Positions 1-9,571 of a stretch of 24,622 bases of DNA are shown piece after piece. The number at the start of each line of letters is the position of its first letter. The first letter of the stretch is position 1. The translations under genes were made by a program, and so were the position numbers. The notes beneath the pieces are model-generated. The model ran no database searches. It was not told the origin of the DNA and was given only the letters and a program-made list of their open reading frames with translations. The stretch spans positions 1 to 24,622 of the forward strand of contig JAHELX010000020.1 in assembly GCA_024643945.1 (NCBI GenBank), in the 5' to 3' direction. Source of the stretch: Anaerolineales bacterium. GTDB lineage: Bacteria; Chloroflexota; Anaerolineae; 4572-78; NAK82.

Positions 1-1966
<1,966 letters not shown>

Positions 1967-1973
1967 CCAACCA

Positions 1974-2738
1974 ATGGAAGCGACCAAGAACTACATAACC
2001 GATATGGATGGTGTGCTCGTCAGTGGGCAGACCATCATCCCCGGCGCTGACCAGTTCCTCCAACGCCTCAAAGCACGGGGCGCCGAATACCTGGTGCTGA
2101 CCAATAACCCTATGTACACCCCCCTTGACCTGGCGCATCGCTTGCGTACCATCGGCCTCGACATCCCGCCCGAGCGTATTTTCACTTCGGCCATGGCCAC
2201 CGCCCGCTTTTTGGGTTCGCAGCGGCCCAGGGGCACTGCCTTCGTCATCGGCGAGAGTGGGCTGACCGAAGCCATCCACAGCGCCGGCTACGTCATCACC
2301 GATCACGACCCGGATTACGTGGTCTTGGGCGAGACCGCCAGCTACAACCTGCCGCTCATCACCAAGGCCATCCGCTTGATCGCTCGTGGCGCGCGCTTTA
2401 TTGCCACCAACCCCGACCCGTCCGGCCCATCGGAGGGGGGAGTGGTGCCCGCCTGCGGTGCGCTGGCCGCCCTCATCGAAAAGGCCAGCGGCGTCAGCCC
2501 TTTCTTCGTCGGCAAACCTAACCCGCTCATGATGCGCACCGCCCTCAACTATCTGGATGTCCACTCCGAAAACACGGTGATGGTTGGCGATCGTATGGAT
2601 ACCGACATCATCGCCGGCGTCGAAAGTGGCATGGAGACCATCCTGGTGCTGACCGGTGTCACCCGCCGCGAAGACGTGGCCCGCTATCCCTACCAGCCCA
2701 CCCACATCGTGGAGTCCGTCGCTGATATTGAGCCATGA
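1974..2738 (+). CDS. HAD-superfamily IIA (NagD-like) phosphatase
   Basis: 254 residues, the usual NagD-family size. Seen: motif I DMDGVL with nucleophile Asp10 and Asp12, motif II LTNNP near 42-46, a NagD-like cap region, a GKPNP lysine motif near 183, and motif [10 protein letters not shown] near 203-210. These make it a probable magnesium-dependent cytosolic phosphatase of small phosphorylated metabolites (nucleotides, sugar or glycerol phosphates in this family). The ATG lies 7 nt after the stop of the xanthine dehydrogenase gene, so the two are probably co-transcribed. A role in nucleotide salvage is an inference from context only. The gene converges on the regulator gene on the minus strand. 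Confidence 0.88.
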   Translation: MEATKNYITDMDGVLVSGQTIIPGADQFLQRLKARGAEYLVLTNNPMYTPLDLAHRLRTIGLDIPPERIFTSAMATARFLGSQRPRGTAFVIGESGLTEAIHSAGYVITDHDPDYVVLGETASYNLPLITKAIRLIARGARFIATNPDPSGPSEGGVVPACGALAALIEKASGVSPFFVGKPNPLMMRTALNYLDVHSENTVMVGDRMDTDIIAGVESGMETILVLTGVTRREDVARYPYQPTHIVESVADIEP

Positions 2739-2758
2739 AAGTTTTGGGTGTTCAGCCC

Positions 2759-3088
2759 TCAATCAGGCAGGTCGTCCAGAACCCGCTTCATGCGCTGCCG
2801 GTATTCCCGGAAAGCAGCCCGGCCCTGATCGGTGAGATGGAGCATCGTATGCGGCTTCTTGCCCCTGAATTCCTTCTCGACCTCGATATAGCCCGCTTCT
2901 TCCAGCTTGCTCATATGCGAGGACAGGTTGCCCCACGTCAGCCCCGTCTGGCGCATCAGGAAGATGAAGTCCGCGCTCTCGACGACGTACAGCAGGGACA
3001 GGATCATCAACCGGGCCGGTTCGTGGATTAAGCGGTCAATGTCCGCCAGGGGCAGCAGATTCTGACTGCCGGTGTTAGCACTTGCCAC
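2759..3088 (-). CDS. Winged-helix transcriptional regulator (PF13601-like)
   Basis: 109 residues. The N-terminal part reads IDRLIHEPARLMILSLL, followed by a helix-turn-helix containing TGLTWGNLSSHMSKLEEAGY and a wing with a Lys/Arg turn, ending in LTDQGRAAFREY. This order matches the small PF13601 winged-helix family (known family pattern). It starts at a GTG overlapping the last codons of the upstream membrane-protein gene by 14 nt, so the two form a translationally coupled pair. In such pairs the regulator commonly represses its own operon; the palindrome at 3792-3810, just downstream of the minus-strand promoter, is the natural candidate operator (inference). Confidence 0.85.
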   Translation of the reverse strand: MASANTGSQNLLPLADIDRLIHEPARLMILSLLYVVESADFIFLMRQTGLTWGNLSSHMSKLEEAGYIEVEKEFRGKKPHTMLHLTDQGRAAFREYRQRMKRVLDDLPD

Positions 3089-3746
3089 GGAACGCCCTCT
3101 CTGCAGGTGGAGTCTCCTCCGCCGCTCGCGGGTAATCGCGCACGAAGCGGACGAACACCACCAGTCCTATGATCAGGATTACCGCCGCCGGGACACCAAA
3201 GGCGACGAAGGCGAGCCTGAGATGCGCGAACTCTTTCAACATCATGTCCACGGGCACCGGCAAGGCATACATCACGCCGATCAAGTATAGGCGCTTGAAG
3301 TCCAGCAAGTAGGCACCCAAGCTGAAGAGAACCAGCACATTCACCATCCAGATGGCCGGGAACATGAATTTCATGTTTAACCAACCGGATGGGTTCCCTT
3401 TAATAGTCAGCGCGATGAGGTAAACCACGACTCCCACGAGAACGGAGATGGCTAAGAGTAACCGCACCACGTTCAGTTTGGCTTTGCGCTTCGGGCCGAA
3501 TTTGACGCGGCCCATGCGAGACACGGTGATGAATTTCTTGCCAGCCCACAAGATCACCATGCCCAGAACCATCAGCCCGATGTATACGGCATACTGCCAC
3601 GTTTCCGATATGCCGGCGTCCGAGAGCAGTGCGGCGATGGCCATTGCCAGCAGCAACAGGCCCAGATAAATATCCCATAAGCCGTCCTGGAAAACAGACC
3701 GCCAGGCTTTGCGCTCGAGCTCTTTTAGATTGATATTCTGGGACAT
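3075..3746 (-). CDS. Multi-pass membrane protein of unknown function
   Basis: 223 residues. Hydrophobic segments are visible near residues 25-42, 50-68, 92-115, 125-147, 150-168 and 178-200, so about six membrane spans are likely. A basic KKFITVSRMGRVKFGPKRKAK stretch after the second span would face the cytoplasm. No catalytic motif is recognisable. ATG at 3746 is preceded by a GAGGG ribosome-binding site and lies about 65 nt downstream of a consensus promoter on the same strand. The 3' end overlaps the winged-helix regulator, suggesting a regulated two-gene operon, perhaps an exporter-like or stress-sensing unit. The function is not known. Confidence 0.8.
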   Translation of the reverse strand: MSQNINLKELERKAWRSVFQDGLWDIYLGLLLLAMAIAALLSDAGISETWQYAVYIGLMVLGMVILWAGKKFITVSRMGRVKFGPKRKAKLNVVRLLLAISVLVGVVVYLIALTIKGNPSGWLNMKFMFPAIWMVNVLVLFSLGAYLLDFKRLYLIGVMYALPVPVDMMLKEFAHLRLAFVAFGVPAAVILIIGLVVFVRFVRDYPRAAEETPPAERAFRGKC

Positions 3747-3791
3747 AATAAACCCTCATCAACCTGGTGTAAAGAAATTTGTAATGCATTG

Positions 3792-3810
3792 TGCTTTGTA
3801 TTGCAAAGCA
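3792..3810. promoter_or_regulatory. Candidate operator palindrome
   Basis: TGCTTTG and CAAAGCA are perfect 7-bp arms around a 5-bp centre. It lies just downstream of the minus-strand -10 box, where a bound dimer would block transcription of the membrane protein/regulator operon. A second palindrome, AATGCATT, sits next to it. Binding by the winged-helix regulator is inferred. Confidence 0.5.
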
Positions 3811-3820
3811 TTCTGTGTTG

Positions 3821-3848
3821 ATTATATCACAAATCCACACGTTGTCAA
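3821..3848 (-). promoter_or_regulatory. Sigma-70 type promoter for the membrane protein/regulator operon
   Basis: On the minus strand, a perfect -35 box TTGACA (3848-3843) and a perfect -10 box TATAAT (3826-3821) are separated by 16 bp. The first gene starts at 3746. Confidence 0.75.
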
Positions 3849-3859
3849 GGGCCACTTAG

Positions 3860-3889
3860 TTGACACTTCCCGTTGAAATGTGGTATAAT
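3860..3889 (+). promoter_or_regulatory. Sigma-70 type promoter for the GntR regulator
   Basis: On the plus strand, a perfect TTGACA (3860-3865) and a perfect TATAAT (3884-3889) are separated by 18 bp, about 50 nt upstream of the GTG start at 3939. The -35 box lies 11 bp from the -35 box of the divergent minus-strand promoter, so the two may influence each other. Confidence 0.75.
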
Positions 3890-3938
3890 CCAAATGTCAG
3901 ACCTCAGACAAATACGCTACTCACGTTGGTGATCAACA

Positions 3939-4736
3939 GTGACTCCTCCTAATTCTGAGACAGGTTCCTCGACAGGGACCAAACTGAGACTCGACAGTCG
4001 TCCTCTTTACATCCGCGCCGAAGAAGCACTCATTGCCCTGCTCGAAAACGGGGCTTACCAGCCCGGCGATCAACTCCCTCCCGAACCGGAACTGGCTCAA
4101 CAACTGGGTATCTCCCGCTCCACCCTGCGCGAAGCGATGCGCACCTTCGAAGAGCGCGGGTTGATTACCCGGCGCCAGGGAGTGGGTACCTTTGTCAACG
4201 AACCCGCCCATCTGATAATTGACAGCGGATTGGAGACATTGGAGAGCATAGACACCCTCCTTCGCCGCCGGGGGATCGCCATCCAAACCAGGGACCTGCA
4301 AATTGAAGAGGAGCCGGCTACCCATGAGCTGGCCCGTCGGCTCGAAGTAGCCAAAGGTACGCCGTTGACTGTTGTCACCCGGGCCAAAGTAGCCGCCGAT
4401 CAGCCGGTAGCCTATATGTTGGACGCCTTGCCTGCTTCCATCGTCAGTGCTCAAGAGATGCAAGCCGGCTTTCAGGGGTCGGTGCTCGATTACCTGTTGG
4501 AGCGAAGCGATCTCGCCCTGGCCCACGCCCGCGCCGACATCCTCCCCGTCCTTGCCGACCAGCATCAGTCGGCACACCTCGACGTCCAACCTGGCACCGT
4601 TTTACTCCTGCTGGAAGAGACGCTATACACCGTCACCGGCGAAGTCATCAGCTTTTCGCGCAACTACTTCGTACCAGGCTTTTTCAAGTTCCATGTTGTC
4701 AGACGAGTACAGCGGAACGTAAAACGTGAAACGTAA
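3939..4736 (+). CDS. GntR-family (HutC/UTRA type) transcriptional regulator
   Basis: 265 residues with a GTG start. An N-terminal winged helix at about 20-88 carries the GntR signature (PGDQLPPEPELAQQLGISRSTLREAMRTFEERGLI, then RRQGVGTFV). A C-terminal UTRA ligand-binding domain at about 110-255 ends ISFSRNYFVPGFFKFHVVRR. Such proteins are usually ligand-released repressors of catabolic operons. Its position directly upstream of the two carbamoyltransferase genes suggests it controls them (inference). The last ten codons (RVQRNVKRET) are encoded by the start of the AAACGTGAAACG repeat that follows, so the native C-terminus seems to have been extended by the repeat. Confidence 0.9.
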   Translation: MTPPNSETGSSTGTKLRLDSRPLYIRAEEALIALLENGAYQPGDQLPPEPELAQQLGISRSTLREAMRTFEERGLITRRQGVGTFVNEPAHLIIDSGLETLESIDTLLRRRGIAIQTRDLQIEEEPATHELARRLEVAKGTPLTVVTRAKVAADQPVAYMLDALPASIVSAQEMQAGFQGSVLDYLLERSDLALAHARADILPVLADQHQSAHLDVQPGTVLLLLEETLYTVTGEVISFSRNYFVPGFFKFHVVRRVQRNVKRET

Positions 4737-4843
4737 AGGCGTAAAACGTAAAACGCAAACAGGTGAAGCACCGGAAACTCAAGCCGCAAATCTTTATGCT
4801 TTACGTTTCACGCCTTCACGTTTTACGTTTCACGTTTCACGGC
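4706..4843. repeat. Snap-back repeat, AAACGTGAAACGT family
   Basis: The left arm (4706-4757) is made of degenerate AAACGTRAAACG units. The central part (about 4758-4795) is not repetitive. The right arm (4796-4843) is made of the reverse-complement units TTTACGTTTCACG. The architecture is the same as the AATCAGGG and TTGGTAAA repeats in this window but the unit sequence is unrelated. It begins inside the last codons of the GntR gene and ends about 75 nt before the next gene. Confidence 0.85.
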
Positions 4844-4916
4844 TCCATAATTCTCGCCCTAGCGCAAATATTGCTGGGTAACACCGCAAATCAAACTTCA
4901 AGGAGAAAGTTCAAAA

Positions 4917-5990
4917 ATGAGAACCGACAGTTTCAAAGGCAAAGACTTTATCACCCTGCTCGATTGGAGCAAAGAAGAAGTCGAGACCATCCTCGACGTG
5001 GCCCTCGATCTCAAGCGCCGCTTCGCCACCGGCGAATATCACGATCACCTGCTGCGGGCCAAGACCCTCTTTATGATTTTCTACAACCAGAGTCTTCGTA
5101 CCCGCAACAGCTTCGAAGCCGGCATGACTCAGCTTGGCGGTCATGCCCACTTCCTCGATCCCAGCAAGATCTATACACCTGCCCTGGAAGGTAAAGAAGT
5201 CGCTTACTCCACCGAGCGCGTCTCCGACGTGGCCCGCGTGCTCAGCCGCATGGGCGACGCGATTGCCATCCGCTGCTACGGCGACCCGGTAGATTGGGTG
5301 TACGGAGGGGCTAACGAACTCATCCACGAGTTCGCCCGCTGGTCAGACATCCCTGTCCTCAATATGGAAGACGACAAGTATCACCCCTTCCAGGCCCTGG
5401 CCGACGTGTTGACCGTCAAGGAGAAGTTCGGCGCTTTCAAAGGCACCAAGTTCGTGATGAGCTGGGCCTACTCTCCCAGCATCCACAAGCCACGCGCCGT
5501 CCCCCAGAGTGCCATCATCGCCGCTTCGCTGATGGGCTGTGACACGGTCTTGGCTCACCCGCCTGAGTTTGATCTCGACCCGGAAGTCATCGCTGCCTGC
5601 CAAGCCAACGCCGCCATGAACAACAGCAGCTTCACCATCACCCACGACTTCGAGTCCGCCTTCGAGGGCGCCCACGTCGTCTATCCCAAGGCTTGGGCCC
5701 CCAAAGTCTTCTTCAAACCACCCGTGGGCCAAGACGACGAAGCCAAAGCCAAGCAAATCAACGATCAATACAAGAATTGGAAGATGACCTCCGAGTTGAT
5801 GGAAACCGCCGACCACGAGGCCATTTACATGCACTGTCTCCCCGCCGACCGGGGCTCGGAAGTTAACAACGACGTGATTGACCGCACCGACGTCCAGCGT
5901 GGCTGGAAGTCGGCGGTCTACGACGAAGCCGAGAACCGCCTGCACGCCCAGAAGGCCGTCATGACCCTGGTCATGGGCGGTCGCTATTAG
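4917..5990 (+). CDS. YgeW-like knotted carbamoyltransferase, paralogue 1
   Basis: 357 residues, preceded by AAGGAG 11 nt before the ATG. Seen: carbamoyl-phosphate loop SLRTR at 59-63 (S-x-R-T-R of the ATCase/OTCase family), HPFQ at 156-159, WAYSPSIHKP near 182, and HCLP at 306-309 followed by ADRGSEV. The SWAYSPS...KP and VVYPKSWAP-like segments are closer to E. coli YgeW than to ornithine carbamoyltransferase. YgeW-type proteins lie in uric acid/ureide degradation clusters and are thought to use or release carbamoyl phosphate. The amino acceptor cannot be read from sequence. The gene is in tandem with paralogue 2 (35-nt gap) and upstream of carbamate kinase, which fits a catabolic direction: carbamoyl-X plus phosphate gives carbamoyl phosphate, then ATP. 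An anabolic OTCase role is the main alternative. Confidence 0.88.
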   Translation: MRTDSFKGKDFITLLDWSKEEVETILDVALDLKRRFATGEYHDHLLRAKTLFMIFYNQSLRTRNSFEAGMTQLGGHAHFLDPSKIYTPALEGKEVAYSTERVSDVARVLSRMGDAIAIRCYGDPVDWVYGGANELIHEFARWSDIPVLNMEDDKYHPFQALADVLTVKEKFGAFKGTKFVMSWAYSPSIHKPRAVPQSAIIAASLMGCDTVLAHPPEFDLDPEVIAACQANAAMNNSSFTITHDFESAFEGAHVVYPKAWAPKVFFKPPVGQDDEAKAKQINDQYKNWKMTSELMETADHEAIYMHCLPADRGSEVNNDVIDRTDVQRGWKSAVYDEAENRLHAQKAVMTLVMGGRY

Positions 5991-6024
5991 TCCCCGCCCC
6001 CCGAACCCGAAAGGTAGGACAACA

Positions 6025-7062
6025 ATGGACCTTTACGCACGAGACCTGATCACGACCCAGGAGTGGGAGAGGTGGGAACTGGAAGTGGCCCTTGATCTGG
6101 CTGCCCGCATGAAGCGCGACCGCTTATCTCCCGAATTCACCCGCTTACTGGAATACAAAACCTTCATCATGTTCTTCTATAACCCCTCGGTTCGCACCCG
6201 CATTTCCTTTGAAGCGGCGATGACCGAATTGGGGGGACACTCGCAGTTCATGACCCCCTCGGCTGGCCGTTTCAAGACCGAGAAACAGGCAGGAGAAACT
6301 ATCGAGGACGCGGCTAAAGTCATGGCCCGCTTCGCTGCTGGCATCGGTATCCGTATCCTGGAAGACAAAGTGCCCTACTACGGTGCTGGTACTGAGTTGT
6401 TGCGTGAATACGCCCATTGGGCCAATGTGCCCATCCTCAATATGGCCGATGACCGCTTCCATCCCTTCCAGGGCCTGGCCGATGTGATGGGTTGGGCCGA
6501 GTGGTACGGCGAAGGCCCCGGCCGCCCTGACTATCAGGCATTGGAAGACAAGAAATTCGTGCTAACCTGGGCCCAGGGCGCGCTGGCCCGCAGTTGGTGC
6601 AGCGTGCAAGAAGCCCTGCTCATCGCCAGCCGCTTTGGTATGCACGTCACCCTGGCCCGCCCCGAAGGCTACGACCTCGACCCCGAAGTCATCGAGTGGA
6701 CCCGCCAGAATTGTGAGGAGAATGGGACCGCCTTCGAGGTGACCAGCGATCCCATCAAGGGCCTGGACGGCGCTCACGTCGTCTATGCCCGCAACTGGAT
6801 GGGCCCCAATGCCTACCAGGACGGCGAATTCAAAAAGCAAGGCGAAATCGAAAAAGCCATGAAGATCACCGGCTGGACTCTCGATGCGGACAAGATGGCC
6901 CGCACCGACAACGCCATCTTCACCCATCCCATGCCGGTGGATCGAGGCAACGAAGTGACCGACGAAGTCGCCAGCGGCCCCCGTTCGGCCATCTACGATG
7001 TCGCCGAGAATCGGCTGCATGTACAGAAGGCGGTCATGGCGTTAACGATGGGGAATTTGTAG
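6025..7062 (+). CDS. Knotted carbamoyltransferase, paralogue 2 (divergent active-site loop)
   Basis: 345 residues, RBS GGTAGGA before the ATG. Seen: SVRTR at 55-59, HPFQ near 150, an LTWAQGALARSW segment where paralogue 1 has SWAYSPSIHKP, and HPMP at 301-304 where paralogue 1 and most OTCases have HCLP. The C-terminal YDVAENRLHVQKAVMAL resembles acetylornithine carbamoyltransferases. The Cys-to-Pro change resembles the HPLP of aspartate carbamoyltransferases and, with the altered 180s loop, suggests a different amino substrate from paralogue 1. Both probably act in the cytosol as trimers (family knowledge). The stop codon TAG is the first three bases of the shared left end of the AATCAGGG repeat element. 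Confidence 0.87.
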   Translation: MDLYARDLITTQEWERWELEVALDLAARMKRDRLSPEFTRLLEYKTFIMFFYNPSVRTRISFEAAMTELGGHSQFMTPSAGRFKTEKQAGETIEDAAKVMARFAAGIGIRILEDKVPYYGAGTELLREYAHWANVPILNMADDRFHPFQGLADVMGWAEWYGEGPGRPDYQALEDKKFVLTWAQGALARSWCSVQEALLIASRFGMHVTLARPEGYDLDPEVIEWTRQNCEENGTAFEVTSDPIKGLDGAHVVYARNWMGPNAYQDGEFKKQGEIEKAMKITGWTLDADKMARTDNAIFTHPMPVDRGNEVTDEVASGPRSAIYDVAENRLHVQKAVMALTMGNL

Positions 7063-7152
7063 TGGTCGGGGAATCAGGACTCAGGACTCAGGAAATCAGG
7101 AATCAGACCCTCATTCCCCGAGTCCTGATTCCCTGAGTCCTGAGTCCCAAAC
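7060..7152. repeat. AATCAGGG/CCCTGATT snap-back repeat, left flank of the S23 gene
   Basis: It begins TAGTGGTCGGGGAATC, the same left end (one base different) as the copy at 8682. The left arm consists of GACTCAGG/AATCAGG units (about 7068-7106) and the right arm of GTCCTGATTCCCTGAG units (about 7114-7148), so it can also fold on itself. The S23 gene follows. Confidence 0.82.
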
Positions 7153-7175
7153 CCTAAGATATGTGGAGCTAAAGC

Positions 7176-7694
7176 TTGAAAGAAAGTCAGGAAACTCGTG
7201 GGGCACAGGGCTTGGAAGACCTCAAATGCTATCAGCTTGCGCTCAAACTGCTGGACGCGACCTACAAGCTCGCAGCGAATCTGCCTGACTACGAAAAATA
7301 CAACCTGGCGTCGCAAATACGCCGTGCGGCTCTGAGCACCGTGCTCAACATCGCTGAAGGCTATGGCCGCTACCACTATCTGGACAAACTCCGTTTCTTC
7401 TACATAGCCCGAGGTTCCCTGAGCGAGACGCGCAGCGCTTTCATCGCCGCTCATACAGTGGGCCACATTGACGTCGTCCAATGCCAATGGGCCTGCAACG
7501 TCGAATCCGAAACTCAAAAATCTCTCAACGGCTACATTGATTACATTCGTCGCCAGCAGCAAGGCAAAAAGGAATTCGGCCACCAGGTTCTTAAGGAAGA
7601 CCCTGTAGAATATACCCTGATTCCCGATTCCCTGATCCCTGACTCCCTGAGTCCTGATTCCCTGAGTCCTGATTCCCTGCTCCCTAACTCATAA
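7176..7694 (+). CDS. Four-helix-bundle protein of the S23 / 23S rRNA intervening-sequence family
   Basis: 172 residues, TTG start. The core (about 13-135) shows the family hallmarks: LEDLKCYQLALKLLDATYKL, then LASQIRRAALSTVLNIAEGYGR, then FFYIARGSLSETRS, typical of the S23/IVP four-helix bundle (related in fold to Avd of diversity-generating retroelements). Members are encoded in intervening sequences of 23S rRNA genes and in scattered accessory loci; the biochemical role is not settled, with RNA binding suspected. Odd: the C-terminal tail is a PDSL-periodic peptide encoded by the right-hand AATCAGGG-type repeat, and the gene is flanked on both sides by this repeat. It interrupts an otherwise metabolic operon, so it is probably an inserted unit. 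Confidence 0.85.
   Translation: MKESQETRGAQGLEDLKCYQLALKLLDATYKLAANLPDYEKYNLASQIRRAALSTVLNIAEGYGRYHYLDKLRFFYIARGSLSETRSAFIAAHTVGHIDVVQCQWACNVESETQKSLNGYIDYIRRQQQGKKEFGHQVLKEDPVEYTLIPDSLIPDSLSPDSLSPDSLLPNS
7613..7694. repeat. CCCTGATT repeat, right flank of the S23 gene (coding)
   Basis: Degenerate CTGATTCCC/CTGAGTCC units in one orientation only, translated as the C-terminal tail of the S23-type protein. The last bases, TCCCTAACTCATAA, resemble the right end TCCCTCACTCGTCA of the gene-less copy ending at 8843, so this looks like the outer end of an element starting at 7060. Confidence 0.78.
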
Positions 7695-7710
7695 CCAAGC
7701 GGAGGCTAAT

Positions 7711-8679
7711 ATGACAGAAAATCAGCAAAACACCCGCCACCTCGCCGTCATCGCCATCGGCGGCAATTCACTCATCAAAGACAAAAACCACAAGTCGGTT
7801 GAAGATCAATACGCGGCTGCTGGCGAAACCGCCTACCACATCGCCCAGATGATCAAAGCTGGCTGGGATGTGGCCATCGGCCACGGCAATGGTCCCCAGG
7901 TGGGCTTTATCCTGCGCCGCTCCGAGTTGGCCCGGCATGAGTTACACGAAGTGCCTCTGGATGTATGTGGCGCCGACACCCAGGGGGCCATCGGCTACGC
8001 GTTACAACAGAATCTATACAACCACTTCCTGGATATGGGCATCCAGAAGTCTATAGCCACCGTCGTCACCCAGGTTGAGGTCGATCGGGACGACCCCGCC
8101 TGGCAAAATCCTACCAAACCCATCGGCTCCTTCATGGACGAGGCCGACGCGTTGCGTCGTCAGGCAGATGAAGGTTGGAACGTGGTGGAAGACGCCGGGC
8201 GCGGCTGGCGGCGCGTCGTCCCTTCTCCCCTGCCCAAGCGTGTCGTCGAATTGGATGCTGTCAAGCGACTCCTGGATGTCGGTGTGGTGGTCATCACCGT
8301 CGGTGGAGGCGGCATCCCGGTAGTCGCCGATGACCAGGGATGCCTCAAAGGTGTCGCTGCCGTCATAGACAAAGATTTCGCTTCCGGCCTGCTGGCCACC
8401 TCTATCAATGCCGGCCTCTTCCTCATCAGCACCTCCGTCGAGAAGGTAGCCCTCAACTTCGGCACACCTGATGAGAAGTGGGTGGACCACATGACCCTTT
8501 CCGAGGCAAAGCGTTATCTGGAAGAAGGCATCCACTTCAAGAAAGGCAGTATGGCCCCCAAGATCCAGGCTGTCATCTGGTTCCTGGAGCAGGGGGGCAG
8601 AGAGGCCATCATCACCAACCCTGAAAACATCGCGCGAGCCCTGGGTGGCGAAACCGGGACTCACATCACGCGCGATTGA
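7711..8679 (+). CDS. arcC: Carbamate kinase
   Basis: 322 residues, RBS GCGGAGG before the ATG. Seen: AIGGNSL near 15-21, GHGNGPQVG near 58-66, GADTQGAIGY near 88-97, WRRVVPSPLP near 169-178, GGGGIPVV near 198-205, AVIDKDFAS near 217-225 and GSMAPKI near 279-285. These are the amino-acid-kinase fold signatures of carbamate kinases, and the length is typical. It converts carbamoyl phosphate plus ADP to ATP plus carbamate in the cytosol. Being downstream of two carbamoyltransferases, it probably harvests ATP from the carbamoyl phosphate they release, as in arginine deiminase, agmatine or ureide fermentation. There is no arginine deiminase in the window, while a xanthine-dehydrogenase homologue is present. 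The E. coli analogue in a ygeW locus is yqeA. Confidence 0.95.
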   Translation: MTENQQNTRHLAVIAIGGNSLIKDKNHKSVEDQYAAAGETAYHIAQMIKAGWDVAIGHGNGPQVGFILRRSELARHELHEVPLDVCGADTQGAIGYALQQNLYNHFLDMGIQKSIATVVTQVEVDRDDPAWQNPTKPIGSFMDEADALRRQADEGWNVVEDAGRGWRRVVPSPLPKRVVELDAVKRLLDVGVVVITVGGGGIPVVADDQGCLKGVAAVIDKDFASGLLATSINAGLFLISTSVEKVALNFGTPDEKWVDHMTLSEAKRYLEEGIHFKKGSMAPKIQAVIWFLEQGGREAIITNPENIARALGGETGTHITRD

Positions 8680-8681
8680 TG

Positions 8682-8843
8682 TTAGTGGTCAGGGAATCGG
8701 GACTTCCCCTGTGCAGGGGACCGTGGGCAGAGAATCAGGGAATCAGGAAGACACCCGTTTCCAAATTGCCTGACACCTGATTGCCTGACACCTGATTCCC
8801 TGAGTCCCTGAGTCCCGATTCCCTGATCCCCTGATCCCTCACT
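8682..8843. repeat. Gene-less copy of the AATCAGGG snap-back element
   Basis: It begins TAGTGGTCAGGGAATC, like the copy at 7060, and ends TCCCTCACTCGTCA, like the end of the S23-carrying unit at 7694. The left arm contains a palindrome CCCCTGTGCAGGGG (8706-8719) and AATCAGGG units; the right arm holds CTGATTCCCTGAG units and two CCTGACACCTGATT units. It could be an internally deleted or non-autonomous form of the 7060-7694 unit. Confidence 0.8.
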
Positions 8844-8861
8844 CGTCAATGGAGGCAAACT

Positions 8862-9533
8862 ATGGTTAAATATCTGGTCTACATAGAAACCGTTGGTGAC
8901 CCGATCACGGTCAAAGGTCCGGTAGCGCATGTGCCAGCGTTACCCGGCGCATCAGCCCGCGGCAAGACCGTCGAAGAAGCCAAAGAGCACATCCGCGTTG
9001 CCATCGAAGAATATCTCTCCTTACTGCGTGACGTGGGTGAGCCGGTTCCCAAAGCCAGCGAGGAGGTTCGCCTGGAATTTGAAGAGGTCAACACTACGAC
9101 CTTTCTCACTGACTATGACGCCATACATCCCAACGAAATGGAGACCCTTTTCCGCTGGATGGCCGTCTCGCGCCAGGAGTTGATGGACCTGGCAAAAAAT
9201 CTGCCGGAAGATGCTTTTAAGTGGAAGCTTGACGACGACACGCCCACCATCCACGAAATCCTATGTCATATGGCTGAGGCCGACCTGTGGTACACGGACC
9301 GGCTCAAACAATGGCCCGGAGCACCTCTGTATCGGCTGGCTGCTGCCCGCGGCGTGGCGTTGGAGCGGCTGCGTGCCCTCACCGAGGAAGAACGGGCTCG
9401 TAGCACCGTCTACGAAGGCGAAGAGTGGACCCCGCGCAAAGTCGTGCGTCGCATGTTGGAGCACGAGCGCGAGCACATTGCTCAGCTTCGTAAATTGGTA
9501 GAGGCTTACCGGCAGGCCTCAGAAACGACGTAG
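8862..9533 (+). CDS. HicB-like domain fused to a DinB-superfamily domain
   Basis: 223 residues, RBS GGAGG 7 nt before the ATG. Residues about 1-75 look like a HicB/UPF0150 partial RNase-H fold (GPVAHVPALPGASARGKTVEEAKEHIRVAIEEYLSLL). Residues about 92-215 look like a DinB four-helix bundle, with HEILCHMAEAD and MLEHEREHIAQL supplying the usual metal-site histidines. HicB domains are normally toxin-neutralising antitoxins, while DinB proteins are metal-binding hydrolase-like or thiol-linked enzymes. No HicA toxin gene is adjacent, so the HicB part may have become a sensor or oligomerisation domain. The biochemical role is unknown. Confidence 0.8.
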   Translation: MVKYLVYIETVGDPITVKGPVAHVPALPGASARGKTVEEAKEHIRVAIEEYLSLLRDVGEPVPKASEEVRLEFEEVNTTTFLTDYDAIHPNEMETLFRWMAVSRQELMDLAKNLPEDAFKWKLDDDTPTIHEILCHMAEADLWYTDRLKQWPGAPLYRLAAARGVALERLRALTEEERARSTVYEGEEWTPRKVVRRMLEHEREHIAQLRKLVEAYRQASETT

Positions 9534-9571
9534 CCAACAAACTGCAACCCTGTTTGTGAGGAGGCGATCAG

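Noticed and set aside
4763..5194. Plus-strand frame overlapping the first carbamoyltransferase
   Set aside because: Starts in the AAACGT repeat and continues as an Arg/Pro-rich shadow of the real gene.
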